DNA of 64,000 nt from Garcia nutans. Lineage: Eukaryota > Streptophyta > Magnoliopsida > Malpighiales > Euphorbiaceae. The notes below the pieces were generated by a model. The model was given only the letters and a program-made list of their open reading frames with translations. It ran no database searches and was not told the DNA's origin. Each line of letters opens with the position of its first letter. The first letter of the stretch is position 1. The stretch spans positions 53,359,001 to 53,423,000 of the forward strand of contig CANTUV010000033.1 in the NCBI GenBank assembly GCA_947685225.1, in the 5' to 3' direction. Of the stretch, positions 1 to 10,530 are shown piece after piece. The position numbers and the translations under genes were made by a program.

Positions 1-1275
1 AAAATGACAACCGTCCGTACTATTTTAGCTCTTGCTGCATCACAATCATGGACTTTACTCCAAATGGATGTCAAGAACGCATTCTTACATGGAGACCTCA
101 AGGAAGATGTTTACATCAAACTTCCTTAAGGTATGCCTACTTCTTCACCTAATGATGTTTACAAGTTAAAACGCTCTTTATATGGCTTGAAGCAAGCTCC
201 ACGCATTTGGTTTGAAAAATTTCAATCAACTCTTCTTGGGTCTTCTTTTACTCAAAGTCAGTATGACTCATCCTTGTTTCTTCAACAGACATCTAAAGGC
301 ATTGTTATTCTCTTAGTTTATGTGGATGATATAGTTATCACTGGTTCGGATTTAGAGGCAATCTCTAATCTTCAAAAACTATTGCACTCCACTTTTCATA
401 TGAAAGATCTTGGCCATCTCACATACTTCTTGGGATTAGAGGTACATCATCAACCTCAAGGTATTTTCTTAACACAACAAAAGTATATTCAAGATCTCAT
501 TCAAATGGCTGGACTTCAAGGTGCTACTTCAGTAGACACTCCATTGGAAATAAATGTCAAATATCGACGTGATGAAGGAGAGCTCATTCAGGATCCGACT
601 TTATATCGGAAACTTGTTGGTAGCCTTATTTATTTAACTATTACCCGCCCGGATATTTCCTATGTTGTTCACACTATAAGCAAGTTCATGCAATCTCCTC
701 GACACTTACACCTCTCTGCAGTCCGTCACATTATTCGATACCTCATTGGCACACCTATCCGTGGTATATTTTTTCCTGCTAATTCTTCACTACAACTACA
801 GGCCTATAGTGATGCAGATTGGGCAGGTTGTCCAGACACTAGGAAATCTACTACTGGATGGTGCATGTTTCTTGGTGATGCTCTTATATCTTGGAAATGT
901 AAAAAACAAAACTATGTATCCAAGTCATCTACGGAGGCAGAATATCGTGCAATGTCTGCTGCATGTTCTGAAATCAAATGGCTACGTGGTCTACTTGCAG
1001 AACTTGGCTTCCAACAAAGCCAACCAACTCCATTACATGCCGATAACACCAGTGCAATCCAAATTGCAGCAAACCCTGTCTTTCATGAGCGCACTAAGCA
1101 CATAGAAGTTGATTGCCATTCTATTCGAGAAGCCTATGACCACCAAGTTATAACTCTACCACATATCTCCACCACATTACAAGTTGCCGATATCTTCACC
1201 AAATCCATGCCACGCCAACGGCATAATTTTCTTCTTACCAAATTGATGCTTATAGACTTACCAGCATCAATTTGA
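1..1275 (+). pseudogene. Ty1/copia retrotransposon reverse transcriptase-RNase H (3' part, one nonsense codon)
   Basis: The frame starting at base 1 encodes the end of a copia polyprotein; the 5' part lies outside the window. Visible motifs in order: an LQMDVKNAFLHGDL block, SLYGLKQAPR, the catalytic YVDD box (LLVYVDDIVITG), YLTITRPDISY, then RNase H with YSDADWAGC, SKSSTEAEYRA and a DNTSAIQIA stretch, ending with ADIFTKSMPR. Codons 127-129 are TAA where the family has a Gln codon (usually PQG), so a single C-to-T change has broken the frame. From 133 to 1275 the frame is open, so decay is limited. A polypurine run and an LTR follow directly. In a complete element this region would reverse-transcribe the RNA genome in cytoplasmic particles; this copy is not expected to act alone. 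Confidence 0.95.
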
Positions 1276-1282
1276 GGAAGGA

Positions 1283-1540
1283 TGTTAGAAGAATATGATT
1301 TTTTAGCATTTGCTTAAATCATGGCTTATTTTTAGTTCAGCAGTATTTTAGGCTTCTAGCTGGCATTTTAAAGGCTAGAGATATATTTCTATTATTGTAG
1401 ATTCTTTCTATAATTAAAAATGCACAGATCTGTATATAGCTATTTTAGGGGCTAGAAATTAGCTTGTAATGTATATATAAGTGGACTTCTCCACTAAGAA
1501 AGGATATACCATTTTTTTCCCAAAATTTCTAAAATTGTCA
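1283..1540 (+). repeat. 3' LTR of the copia element (end approximate)
   Basis: Immediately after the RNase H stop a purine-rich tract (TTGAGGAAGGA, 1272-1282) precedes TGTTAGAAG, the expected position of polypurine tract and LTR start. The block includes a TATA-like GTATATATAAG near 1471 and ends in CA around 1540. The terminal inverted repeat is degenerate, so the right end is uncertain by some tens of bases. The 5' LTR is not in the window. Confidence 0.6.
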
Positions 1541-2671
1541 GTACGTAAGCACTCATGCAACACATTCTTCAGGCTTCAAGCCCAATGAGTTTCATAACGT
1601 TAACAGTTATGCAACAGTGCTTCTCACATGTGCATTGTTAGAGGCCATTATGTGCATTAAATGCACATTCCATCAGTTTTTAGCCTACCAGACTTTCTTT
1701 TCCGAAATCACCACAAAATTCTACAGTGAGCATACTCTTTCAATTTAAATATTATCAAAGCTAAGATGAAATGCCATATAACCTGCTAATGCAATTGAAT
1801 CTCTTGAGGCAGATTTTCATGAACCAATGAAGATTTTCATCTAATTTGAGCTGCAGGCATTGCTCTCAAATGAAATCAAACACCATATACATTACATCAA
1901 CACAAAGGGTGACCGTTAATGACAAAGGATAAAAGCTGGCCACTGATGAAAACAAGCCATGAGCCCTTTAAAAGATCCAACCACATGGTTGGAAGACCAG
2001 CCAAATAGGAGAGTCCAGTTTTATACTAGGGTTTAGGGCAGGCAGATCACTCCCAAGGAGTTGAGTAGAGAGCTGCATAGCTGGTTGATTTCACATTTAA
2101 TGATTCATCAAGTTATTGTTGCAAGAAAAAAATGAGGGGATGCACACTTAATGCATATGCATGAGCTCTAATAATGCAGGGTCAACTGTGCCAGCTCTGA
2201 CCCTATATAAACCCAGATAAAAGGTGTATATGTAAATTCAATCACAGCAAAGGTGTACATGTAAATTCAATCACAGCAAAATCTTTCCCTAGGTTAGATT
2301 ATTGCCCTTCCCCCTTAACCACCTTCATTTACTTTAAAGACATTTATTAGTCTTTACAAAAACCTTATGCTAACTTCACCATTGAAATGTCCTTGCCTGG
2401 CACCCCATCTAATGCTTCTAACCTCCCTTGATCCCCTTTTTCTCCAATGTATAGATGAAATGCGCCCAAAAGATTCCACCTTCATGAATTGGGATCCCAC
2501 AATTATCATCTTTGGATCATCATCTTAGTCTTGAAAGGATTAGAGATAGATTTACAATTGCTTCAAAATTTATTTAACATGGGCCCCAGTCTTTTCTTTC
2601 TTTTAGAAGGATCATATCATCATAGTGCCTCCAAACAACTTAGCTTTTTTTACAGTATACAGACATAGAAT
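1541..2671. other. Non-coding sequence between the two retroelements
   Basis: No credible open frame or RNA gene was seen. It may belong to a very long intron of the minus-strand KH gene further right. It contains a 29-bp direct duplication at 2222-2279. Confidence 0.4.
2222..2279. repeat. 29-bp tandem duplication
   Basis: Two adjacent copies (2222-2250 and 2251-2279) of a unit starting AGGTGTAYATGTAAATTC and ending ATCACAGCAA. They differ at one position (T/C). Confidence 0.85.
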
Positions 2672-3026
2672 ACATGACGCAAGGCCCCTTATAGCAAGCT
2701 GGGTCCTAGCGGCTTTTAGGCATAAAATAAGTGTTGCAAAGAAGCTGCAAGCCTAAAGATTTGCTTGATGAATAGCCGGTCCCAAACCCGGGTAAAGGAG
2801 GAGGGTTGCAGTAGGTGACAGCCAGCGTAAAACTTTTGTCACATCTCATGATATGAATTCTAATAATAATAATATCGTTGGGGCGTTCCCCACTTGCGAC
2901 GCACTACATCGGAACTCGAGTGTAGTGAAGAATAAGCAAGAGTGTAGGGCGTTCGCCGAATGCAACTCGCCATGTCGGCGCCCGGATGTGGCGCATAATA
3001 AACAAGAGTTCTCACATCATTGACAA

Positions 3027-3926
3027 ATGTGGGTAAAAAAGTTAGTCCAAAATACGAGTAATACGAGAGATACATATTCAGATAATAGTAAAAGATTATA
3101 TAGGAAGAATCATAAGAAAAAACAAATAAGTAGTAAGATCAGAATAGGAACTTGGAATATTGGATCTCTTACAGGCAAACTGAGAAAACTTGTTGATATT
3201 ATGGAGAGAAGAAAAATTAGTATTGCTTGTATTCAAGAGACTAAATGGGTTAGAGGAAAAAATAAAGAAGTTGAGAATACTTGGCATAAAGTGTGGTATA
3301 CAGATACAGATAAGAGTAAAAACGGAGGTATATTTTTGGATCGGAACTTAAAGGAGACGGTTATAGCGGTAAAAAGAGTAAGCGATGGAATTATTTCAAT
3401 TGAACTTGTGCTTCAAAATGAGACCATCAACATAGTTAGTGCATATGTCCCTCAAGTTGGATTGGATGAAGAGAGCAAGCAAAAATTTTGGGATGATATG
3501 GATGAACTTATGCAATGAATTCCAAATGATGAAAACATTTTTATAGGAGGAGACTTAAATGGACAGGTAGGAAAAGACAGAGTAGGTTTTGAGGAGGCAC
3601 ATGAAAGATATGATTTTGGAATTAGAAATGAAGAAGGTAAGAGTATCATTGATTTTGCTTTAGGCTATGGTTTGATTCTGGCAAACACATATTTTATAAA
3701 AATGAAATCTCATCTAGTGACCTTTAAAAGTGGACAAAATAGAAGTTGAATTGACTTCATACTCACAAGAAAAGTCAATCGAACTCGATGCAAGGATTGT
3801 AAGGTTATTCCAGGTGAGGCTTTGACCACTCAGCATAAGTTAGTAGTTTTAGATGTCAAGTTTAATAGGTTGACTAATAGGCCAAGGAGGAACAATATTC
3901 CTAAGATTAGATAGTGGACTTTAAAA
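3027..3926 (+). pseudogene. RTE endonuclease domain (broken)
   Basis: The frame opens near 3027 and carries the endonuclease/exonuclease/phosphatase signature: IRIGTWNIGSLTGK, ACIQETKW, then NIVSAYVPQVG. A stop at 3516-3518 breaks it, after which the same frame continues with FIGGDLNGQVG (about 3540-3572), a further stop in the SxIDFIL motif near 3748 and another near 3912. The conserved Asn, Glu (QETKW) and GGDLNG residues are still readable, so the domain identity is sure, but the open reading frame is lost. It stops at the left target-site duplication of the inserted LINE. In an active element this domain nicks the target DNA for target-primed reverse transcription. Confidence 0.85.
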
Positions 3927-3943
3927 GGTAGAAAACAATTATT

Positions 3944-4503
3944 TTATTATTTTTTTTTGAAAAAAGATAGAATTGTATTAATTCAAAAGAGAAATTACAA
4001 ACTCAGAAGGGTAGGAAAGCCAAACCCTCTCATCCGGAAATAAACGGGTTGCTTGTGCAAGAACATGAGCAACTCTGTTTGCCGAACGATAAACATGAGA
4101 ATAAATCACAGTCCCACTAATCTCTTGATTGAGAGATTTACAATCAGCTACTATACCTCCAAATATAGAAATATCATTCATATTGTCTGCTTTAAGTGCT
4201 TGAATAATCTGTAAGTTATCCGACTCCACCACCAGATTTGACCACCCTTGCCCTTTAATCTAGCTAAGGGCCTCTCGCACTCCCAGAAGTTCTGCAATCA
4301 AGGGAGAATAAGAACCTTGCTTCCTCAATATTCTAGCTGCCACAAAAGCCCCCTCATCATTGCGAACCACCATACCAATGCCCATCCAACCCGAAGTCGA
4401 AGTAGCAATGTCCACATTTAGTTTCAACCACTGGGCTTCTGGTTTCTGCCACACTTGATCCCGGCTAGATCTGACCGTAGGGATCAATGTGCTATCAATG
4501 ACC
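3944..4503 (-). mobile_element. 5'-truncated L1-type LINE fragment with 17-bp target-site duplications
   Basis: A 560-bp minus-strand insertion splits the RTE element. Its 3' end (plus-strand left edge) is a T-rich run at 3944-3958, the complement of a short A-rich tail. The direct repeats GGTAGAAAACAATTATT at 3927-3943 and 4504-4520 match over all 17 bases and are the target-site duplication. The insert holds only the C-terminal RNase H-like domain of a plant L1-type ORF2, as expected from 5' truncation during target-primed reverse transcription. The perfect duplication suggests insertion later than much of the RTE decay. Confidence 0.93.
3978..4503 (-). pseudogene. Plant LINE RNase H-like (RVT_3) domain, one nonsense codon
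   Basis: On the minus strand from 4503 the frame reads QKPEAQWLKLNVDIATSTSG, then GIGMVVRNDEGAFVAARI, AELLGVREALS, a TAG at 4260-4262 where Trp is expected (ALSW), then VVESDNLQIIQAL and ANRVAHVLAQ. These are the hallmarks of the RNase H-like domain at the end of plant L1-type ORF2 (Asp, Glu and Asp of the active site in NVD, AEL and ESD). One point change (TGG to TAG) is the only break seen. Similar domains also occur alone in plant genomes, but the flanking duplication and A-rich tail here show that it is a retrotransposed fragment. Confidence 0.88.
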
Positions 4504-4520
4504 GGTAGAAAACAATTATT

Positions 4521-6543
4521 GTTCAAGGATGAGTTGGTCAAAGCTGAAGGGTGAGAGGAAGATGTGAGTATGTCATCAAATGATATGTGGATAGGCATGT
4601 CTACAACAATTAAAGGAGTAGCTAGAAAGATTCTTAGAGAATCTAAAGGGTGTGGACATCCCTCGAAGGAGTTTTGGTGATGGAATGAGGAAGTGCAAAA
4701 AGCGGTAAGAAGTAAAAGGGAATGGTATAAGAGTTTGCCCAAGTGTAATAACAATGATACTTTTGAGCAGTACAAACAAGTGAAAAAAGATATTAAAAAG
4801 GCAGTTAGTCAAGCAAAAACACAATCTTTAGAGAGTTTGTATGAGAAACTTGGAACAAATGAAGGAAAAAAACTATCTATAAATTAGCTAAGATAAAGGA
4901 AAAGAAATGTGGTGATTTAAACCAAGGTAAGTGCATTAAAGATAAAGAGAATAAGGTTCTGGTTCAAGAAGATGATATTAAGAAATGATAGAGAAGTGAG
5001 GAATTTCTTAATAGTAACCATAATGGTAACATAGATGGTTTAGACGTTAGACCGAAGAAAAATGTGAAATACACTAGATGGATTAAATTTTCGGAAGTTA
5101 TGGAAGCTTTGAAGAGGATGAAAGTTGGTAAAGCCTGTGGACCAGATAAGATACCTATTGAGGTTTGAAAATGTTTGGGAGATACAGGAGTTGCATGGTT
5201 GACATCTTTATTCAATAAGATCTTAAGTACAAAAAAAATGCCTAATGAATGGAGGCAAAACAATTTAATACCTATTTTTAAGAACAAAGGAGATATTCAG
5301 AATTGTTCAAATTATAGAGGCATAAAGCTTATGAGCCACACTATGAAATTGTGGGAAAGAGTTGTTGAACACTGTTTGCGGTTAGATACTTGTATCTCTC
5401 CAAATCAGTTTGGCTTTATGCCTGGTCGATTAACTATGGAAGCTATTTTTCTTATAAGAGATTTGATGGAAAAGTATAGAGAGATGACGGACTTACATAT
5501 GATTTTTATTGACTTGCAAAAGACATGATAGAGTCCTTAGAGAAGTTTTATAGCGGGTCCTAGAACATGGGAGAATATCTATACGATATATCAAGTCTTA
5601 AAAGATATATATGAAGGAGTCATCACCAGTGTCCGCACTGTGGAAGGGGAAACTAAGGATTTTCTCGTTTCTATTGGATTACACCAAGGTTCAGCGTGAG
5701 CCCTTATCTTTTCGCCTTGGTCATGGATGAGCTAACAAGACATATACAGGATGACATCCCTTGGTGTATGATGTTTGCAGATGATATTGTATTAATAGAT
5801 GAAACTCAAGCAGAGGTAAGTCAAAAGTTGGAGTTATAGAGAAGCACTTTGGAATCTAAAAGTTTTAAGCTAAGTAGGACTAAGACTGAGTATATGCATT
5901 GTAGATTTAATAGCGAGAATAGAGAAAGAGGCGAAATTATTTTAGACGGAATAGCAGTACCTCATAGTACTCATTTTAAATACCTTGGCTCTTTCTTCAA
6001 GAAGATGGGGGTTGTAAAGAAGATGTAAGTCATAGGATTAAAGTTGGTTGGATGAAGTGGAGGGGTGCTACAGGAGTTCTATGTGATCACAAGATGCCAA
6101 TTAAATTAAAAGAAAAGTTCTACCGCACTGCAATACGGCCTGCAATGATGTATAGTAGTAAGTGTTGGCCAGTAAAAGGATAACACATGAGTAAAATGCA
6201 TGTTGCGGAAATGAAAATGATAAGATGAAAGTGTGGTCATACTAGGATGGATAGAATCTGCAATGAGTGCATTAGAGAAAAAAGTGGGGGTAGCACCTAT
6301 TGAGAATAAGATAAGAGAGCATAGATTAAGATGGTTTGGCCATATGAAACAAAGACCTAGCAATGCGCCGGTTAGAAAAACCAAAGAAGTTAGAGTAAAT
6401 ATAGCTAAGAGATATAGAGGTAGGCCTAAACTGACTTGGTCAAAGGTGGTCCAAAATGATCTTATGATGTTACATCTATCAGAAGAGATAACCCTAAATC
6501 GTACTGCATGGAAAAGAAGAATCCATATAGCCAACCCCAATTG
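4521..6543 (+). pseudogene. RTE reverse transcriptase and C-terminal region (broken)
   Basis: After the LINE insertion the RTE reading resumes. Recognisable segments: VGKACGPDKIPIEV (5128-5168), NEWRQNNLIPIFKNKGD (about 5245-5295), NYRGIKLMSHTMKLWERV, NQFGFMPGR (about 5403-5430), the catalytic box as MMFADDIVLI (5768-5797), HLRLWFGHM-like HRLRWFGHM (about 6319-6345) and KLTWSKVVQNDL. Stops and frame changes occur repeatedly, for example around 5168, 5528, 5700 and 6180, so no long intact frame remains. The final open segment ends with a TGA at 6542-6544, just before the TTGAG tail. It carried the reverse transcriptase that copies the element RNA at the nicked target. Confidence 0.85.
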
Positions 6544-6595
6544 ACTTGAGATTAAGGCTTTGTTAAGTTGAATTGAGTTGAGTTGAGTTGGATTT

Positions 6596-7476
6596 AGGAA
6601 CATTAAAATTATTGTTCTAGACTACAAACACTAATTGATAAAGAATCTAACAATTTCAGTCACACAAATCTATATTATTTTTCCGCAGCAAATTTTGGGA
6701 TCTTGAAGAATTCAAGACAGCATTGCAACTTGAAAAGAAGCCCACTCCTACCATGTTAACTCCATCGATCAAAGCATTTTCCATTCCCATTTTCATTTTT
6801 TCATTCCACATACCAAAGCAATTCACACTCTATGTAACCTAGCATAAACACTGCAACAGAAGCTAACCTATCACCTGGATCTTTTTTCCTTCTATACTAA
6901 GTATATGTCCAATTTCAAGTACACACGATCCTTGCAGTTCACTTATTCAATGTACATAGCATAATAAAAGGAAAAAAAAAATAAAACTAGAAGGTACTTT
7001 TGAGTTGTGTGAAATAAAGCACAAATAAGTATTGTAGGATGTATAGGTAAAGCAAAGAGCAAAAGCTGAAACTGGACAAAATGAAGCTTGTTTCAGGTCA
7101 AAATCAAGCAAGACCGTTTAACACAAGTTGAGGATCAAGTTTCTTTAGGTTATAAGAAAAAGAGATAAGATCAACCAGCAAGTTGTACATGTTTCTATTC
7201 TTGATGTCTGAAGAACAAAAAAAAAATAATAATATCAAGGTAAAGTAGTTAAACTCTTGAAAAACTAATAGTCAGTTGCAATGTAGTACTTCCCAATGCT
7301 TTAAAAATGCTATAAAGAAAACAGAAAACCTTTACACCTCATCCATCCAAAATACCAAATTGCAAGAAGATGTAAAAATTGTTAATAGGCGGTAGCCAAA
7401 AAACATCATTACAACAAGAAGAGACTTTAACCATAAAATACTAAACTTTCAAGTAAAAAGCAGACAAAACAATTAC
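6596..7476. other. Non-coding, probably intron 3 of the KH-domain gene
   Basis: No open frame with recognisable content on either strand. It follows the donor site at 7476 of the minus-strand KH gene and is best read as the start of a long third intron that also contains the retroelements to its left. Confidence 0.5.
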
Positions 7477-9796
7477 CTCCTGAGGAAGACCATTCCAGCT
7501 GCCTAAACCTGTTCCTCCAACACTGGACAAAAGGTTTGATGAAGCCATGGGACTGGGGCTTCTATGCCGCAATCTGTCAAAATCACCAAATCCTTGGTTG
7601 GACATAATGCCTGAAATGCGAAAAATTTCTACATGCAAAAAAAGAAAAAAAAAACATTTCAATTGAGAAAGAGAAATAGGAACATGATAACTAAAAGTAT
7701 AAAACAACACTAGAAAGAAGAATTGCAGAACCAACAAATGGGAAAGAATAGAAGCCTGGAAATAAGGCCTCGAAAATAATGGACATTGCAAAAGAAAATA
7801 ATAAAGTCAAACACAAAGAAAAAAGTATGGGGGACAAATGAATAAGTTAGAAGGCCATTTGTGCCAAAACGAGGCTGGAGTTACTTGCCTTGTCCTCCCA
7901 TAACATATCAATGTTAAACGCCTTGAACACAATATTGATCCATGAAGACTAGTTAATGGAAAAGATAAATATTTTTGACATCAGGTGAGCATCAAGGCCT
8001 ATTGAAGACAACTACTCATATGTTGTATGTCTGAAGACTGAACCATCCATTTTCACTTCAAACTAACAGCAAAGTTATTACAATTTATGACCATCTTCGA
8101 GTTGAATTAGACAAATCCAGAGCCACCTACATAATTGAACTTTTAGTCATGAAGCCACTCACAAAGTTCCAATCTACCATTCTTTTGTTGCCATTTACAC
8201 TATGTTTGGATGATGATTAGCCATAATTTCATAAAATATGATATGGTTTAGTTTCTTATTTGTTTTGATTTCCATCTCCATGGTATTGTTTACCATAGTA
8301 ATCTTATGGTTTGCAAACCATGAATTTTAGTAAGTTTTTTAAACCACCAAATAGGTGGTTTCCATGGTTTTAAAATTTTATCTTCTAAAAATAAAATCAA
8401 TAATTTTTTCAAATATCAAATATATCTTAATAATGCATTTTTCATTTTTATACACTATTAAAATCTTACAAAATACCATTAAACAAATAAAAAATTTATT
8501 TAACCATACAATACCATACCATTTTTTCAAACATGATAAATAGTATTTGCAATATTATATCATACAGTACCATGCATTATAACACCATACTACTAATCCA
8601 AACAAAGATTTCACATAATCTAAAATGGCATAATATGTCAATATCAGAAATGCACATGATGCCTACATTTATTAATTTATTTACATTCATCATGATAATA
8701 TTGCATCCTTAGTGCAAAGAGACCATTTACAAACTATTTTTAACCAGTCCCAGCACATTATGCTCTCTAATTCCCTTTCCTGCAATCAGGTTTGATTCTC
8801 AAAAATATTGTTTTTACATGGCCAAGTGACTTGTTTCAGACTGGTGCTTGGCTGAGTTGAATTGAATATGATCATCCAGCCATTTATAACGTCTTTCAAT
8901 AGTCTAGAAGTTTATGCCAGAATGCTTCCACTGTAGTAACACACTGAAAAACCAAGATTGTACGATCTATGTTACAGTTTTCGTAACCCACTAATTAACT
9001 GAATGTTTATTTATAGTTTTCGCTGCCGCTATTCAAATGAATGTACATGTAAAGTTGACCGCATTACACATCAATTAGTACAATGTTTTAGATATTTCAT
9101 ACTACAGACACCACTCGAGTATTCAGTTACTATCAAGAACACAATGTTTACATCCTAGTGATCCCTCCCCAGCAATCTGAATCCAATTGGGAAATGTTAA
9201 CATTGAATGAGCTCAAACGAAGTGCTCCCTCATGATCAAACCACGACTATAAATGAAATCCCATAATCAGAAAACCAATCATAGTGAATTGGTAGAAATC
9301 AGCTGGTAACACTAAAGCCACTAGAAAACAAGTAAAACCATCAAACAAACCACAAAAAGAATTGCATTCACAGAGCAAAAAACAAGAGGCACAAAAGAGC
9401 AAAAAAATCCATGAAAATCTAGAAAAACCTAGATCCAAAAGAAAAATCAAATAAAGAGTAGACCTTGATTTAACAGCCGGCTACATGTCGGCAGAACCTG
9501 CATGAAGGGTCCAAGCTTCTGATGCTCTGCTAACAACTCTGATAAGTACTGACTACAAAGAGAAACAATCCAAACGGATCAAAACCACATAATTGAGTAA
9601 CACAAATAAAAAATACAATAACATCCCAATAAAAAGACCATATCTTTCCCCCTTCCCCTTTGTCTGAGAGAAAAAAAAAACTATGTTGGGGTTTATGGGG
9701 TTGAGGCAGAGCATACCTGTCAACATCTGGAGTGCTTCTAATCTGAGGAGAGGCAGCTCTTGCAGGTGAGAAGTTGGGATTATACAAGCCTGACAT
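7477..9796 (-). CDS. STAR-family KH-domain RNA-binding protein, first three coding exons (partial)
   Basis: Coding exons 9717-9796, 9464-9552 and 7477-7628 join in one frame to give 107 residues, with GT-AG borders. The N-terminus MSGLYNPNFSPARAASPQIR is highly conserved in plant QUAKING-like KH proteins (At2g38610, At3g08620, At5g56140 group, including the SPIN1-like proteins). Exons 2-3 carry the STAR dimerization segment (YLSELLAEHQKLGPFMQVLP, then CSRLLNQEIFRISGIM) followed by GFGDFDRLRHRSPSPMAS and ending at NGLPQE. Family members are about 280 residues; the single KH domain should follow at once, but no KH exon (GRLLGPRGNS-type motif) is present down to base 1. Either intron 3 exceeds 7.4 kb and runs out of the window, swollen by retroelements, or the gene is truncated. 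Role by family: nuclear RNA binding in mRNA processing. The neighbouring NDUFA1 gene is divergently transcribed. Confidence 0.9.
8200..8607. mobile_element. MITE-like element in intron 2 of the KH gene
   Basis: The terminal inverted repeats are CTATGTTTGGAT (8200-8211) and ATCCAAACAAAG (8596-8607), matching at 11 of 12 positions. The interior is AT-rich with many ATGGTTT/AAACCAT motifs and a short inverted repeat AAACCACCAAATAGGTGGTTT. The flanks ATTTACA (8193-8199) and ATTTCACA (8608-8615) may be a decayed duplication. Interior motifs resemble the larger element at 31383-32798. No coding capacity. Confidence 0.65.
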
Positions 9797-10518
9797 GGCT
9801 CTCTTTTCTTCCAGAAAAAAAAAATTAATTTTCTTTCCTTGAACAAACAAAAGAATGAGAAAAGAAAAGAAAAGAAAGGGTTTTAGTTGTGGTTGTTGCA
9901 GAAGAAAAAGGAGAAACACAGCACCATCAACAAAGGAGGGTTTGTAGTAAGAGCAAAAATATTATTTTTTTATTTATAAAAGAAAAAATAAAAAGAAAGA
10001 AATAAAAGGGTTAAGAGTCTACCCTTTCTCGACAAACTCTCTGTGAATTTGCAGAAAGTGAACCAAAATCTTTAATTATTTTATTTTGTATATAAATATT
10101 TTTCACTTTGATCCCAATTAAATAGATAAATAAACATTCACAAACTGGGCTTATTTATAGACACATATTTTACATAAATTAATCGAAAAAAAATCGTTTT
10201 AGGAAGCTAAAATTAAGCTATAGTAGTAAAGATGGTAAGTAAATTTGTGTTTTATTTTTTAATCACTGATTGGTATTGAAATGGATTTCGAATTCAATTA
10301 AAAGTAAAAACAAATTTGTTAAATATATATTTTTATTATTTATTTTTTCAGAGTACAACAAAGGTGTAGGAAAATCAGTCTGAATAGTGAAAAAGAGAGT
10401 AATTATTTTTATTTTGACTGTTTTACTTCCGAAGTAATTGTGTGAGGTTCTTGACTCTTGAGAGACGGAATTTATTTTAATGTTGTGTGCTATACATGGA
10501 GGTCTTTGGTGCAGACGT

Positions 10519-10530
10519 GGACACGTGTCA
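10519..10530. promoter_or_regulatory. G-box/ABRE-like site
   Basis: The core CACGTG (10522-10527) lies in GGACACGTGTCA, a palindromic G-box with ABRE-like flanks, about 720 bp upstream of the KH gene start codon in a locally GC-richer patch. Plant bZIP and bHLH factors bind this motif. Function here is inferred from sequence alone. Confidence 0.35.

Larger units (their letters stand above)
2672..6595 (+). mobile_element. Decayed RTE-clade non-LTR retrotransposon, interrupted by a second LINE
   Basis: The order is a GC-richer 5' leader (about 2672-3026), an apurinic-like endonuclease region, a reverse transcriptase region and a short 3' tail of TTGAG repeats (6565-6591), the kind of simple-repeat end typical of RTE elements rather than poly(A). 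The endonuclease and RT similarity, the C-terminal HRLRWFGHM motif and the 3' repeat all point to the plant RTE clade, whose copies are often misannotated as craniofacial development protein 2. Several nonsense codons and frame breaks, plus the inserted LINE at 3944-4503, show it is dead. The left boundary is estimated; I found no target-site duplication for it. Confidence 0.85.
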
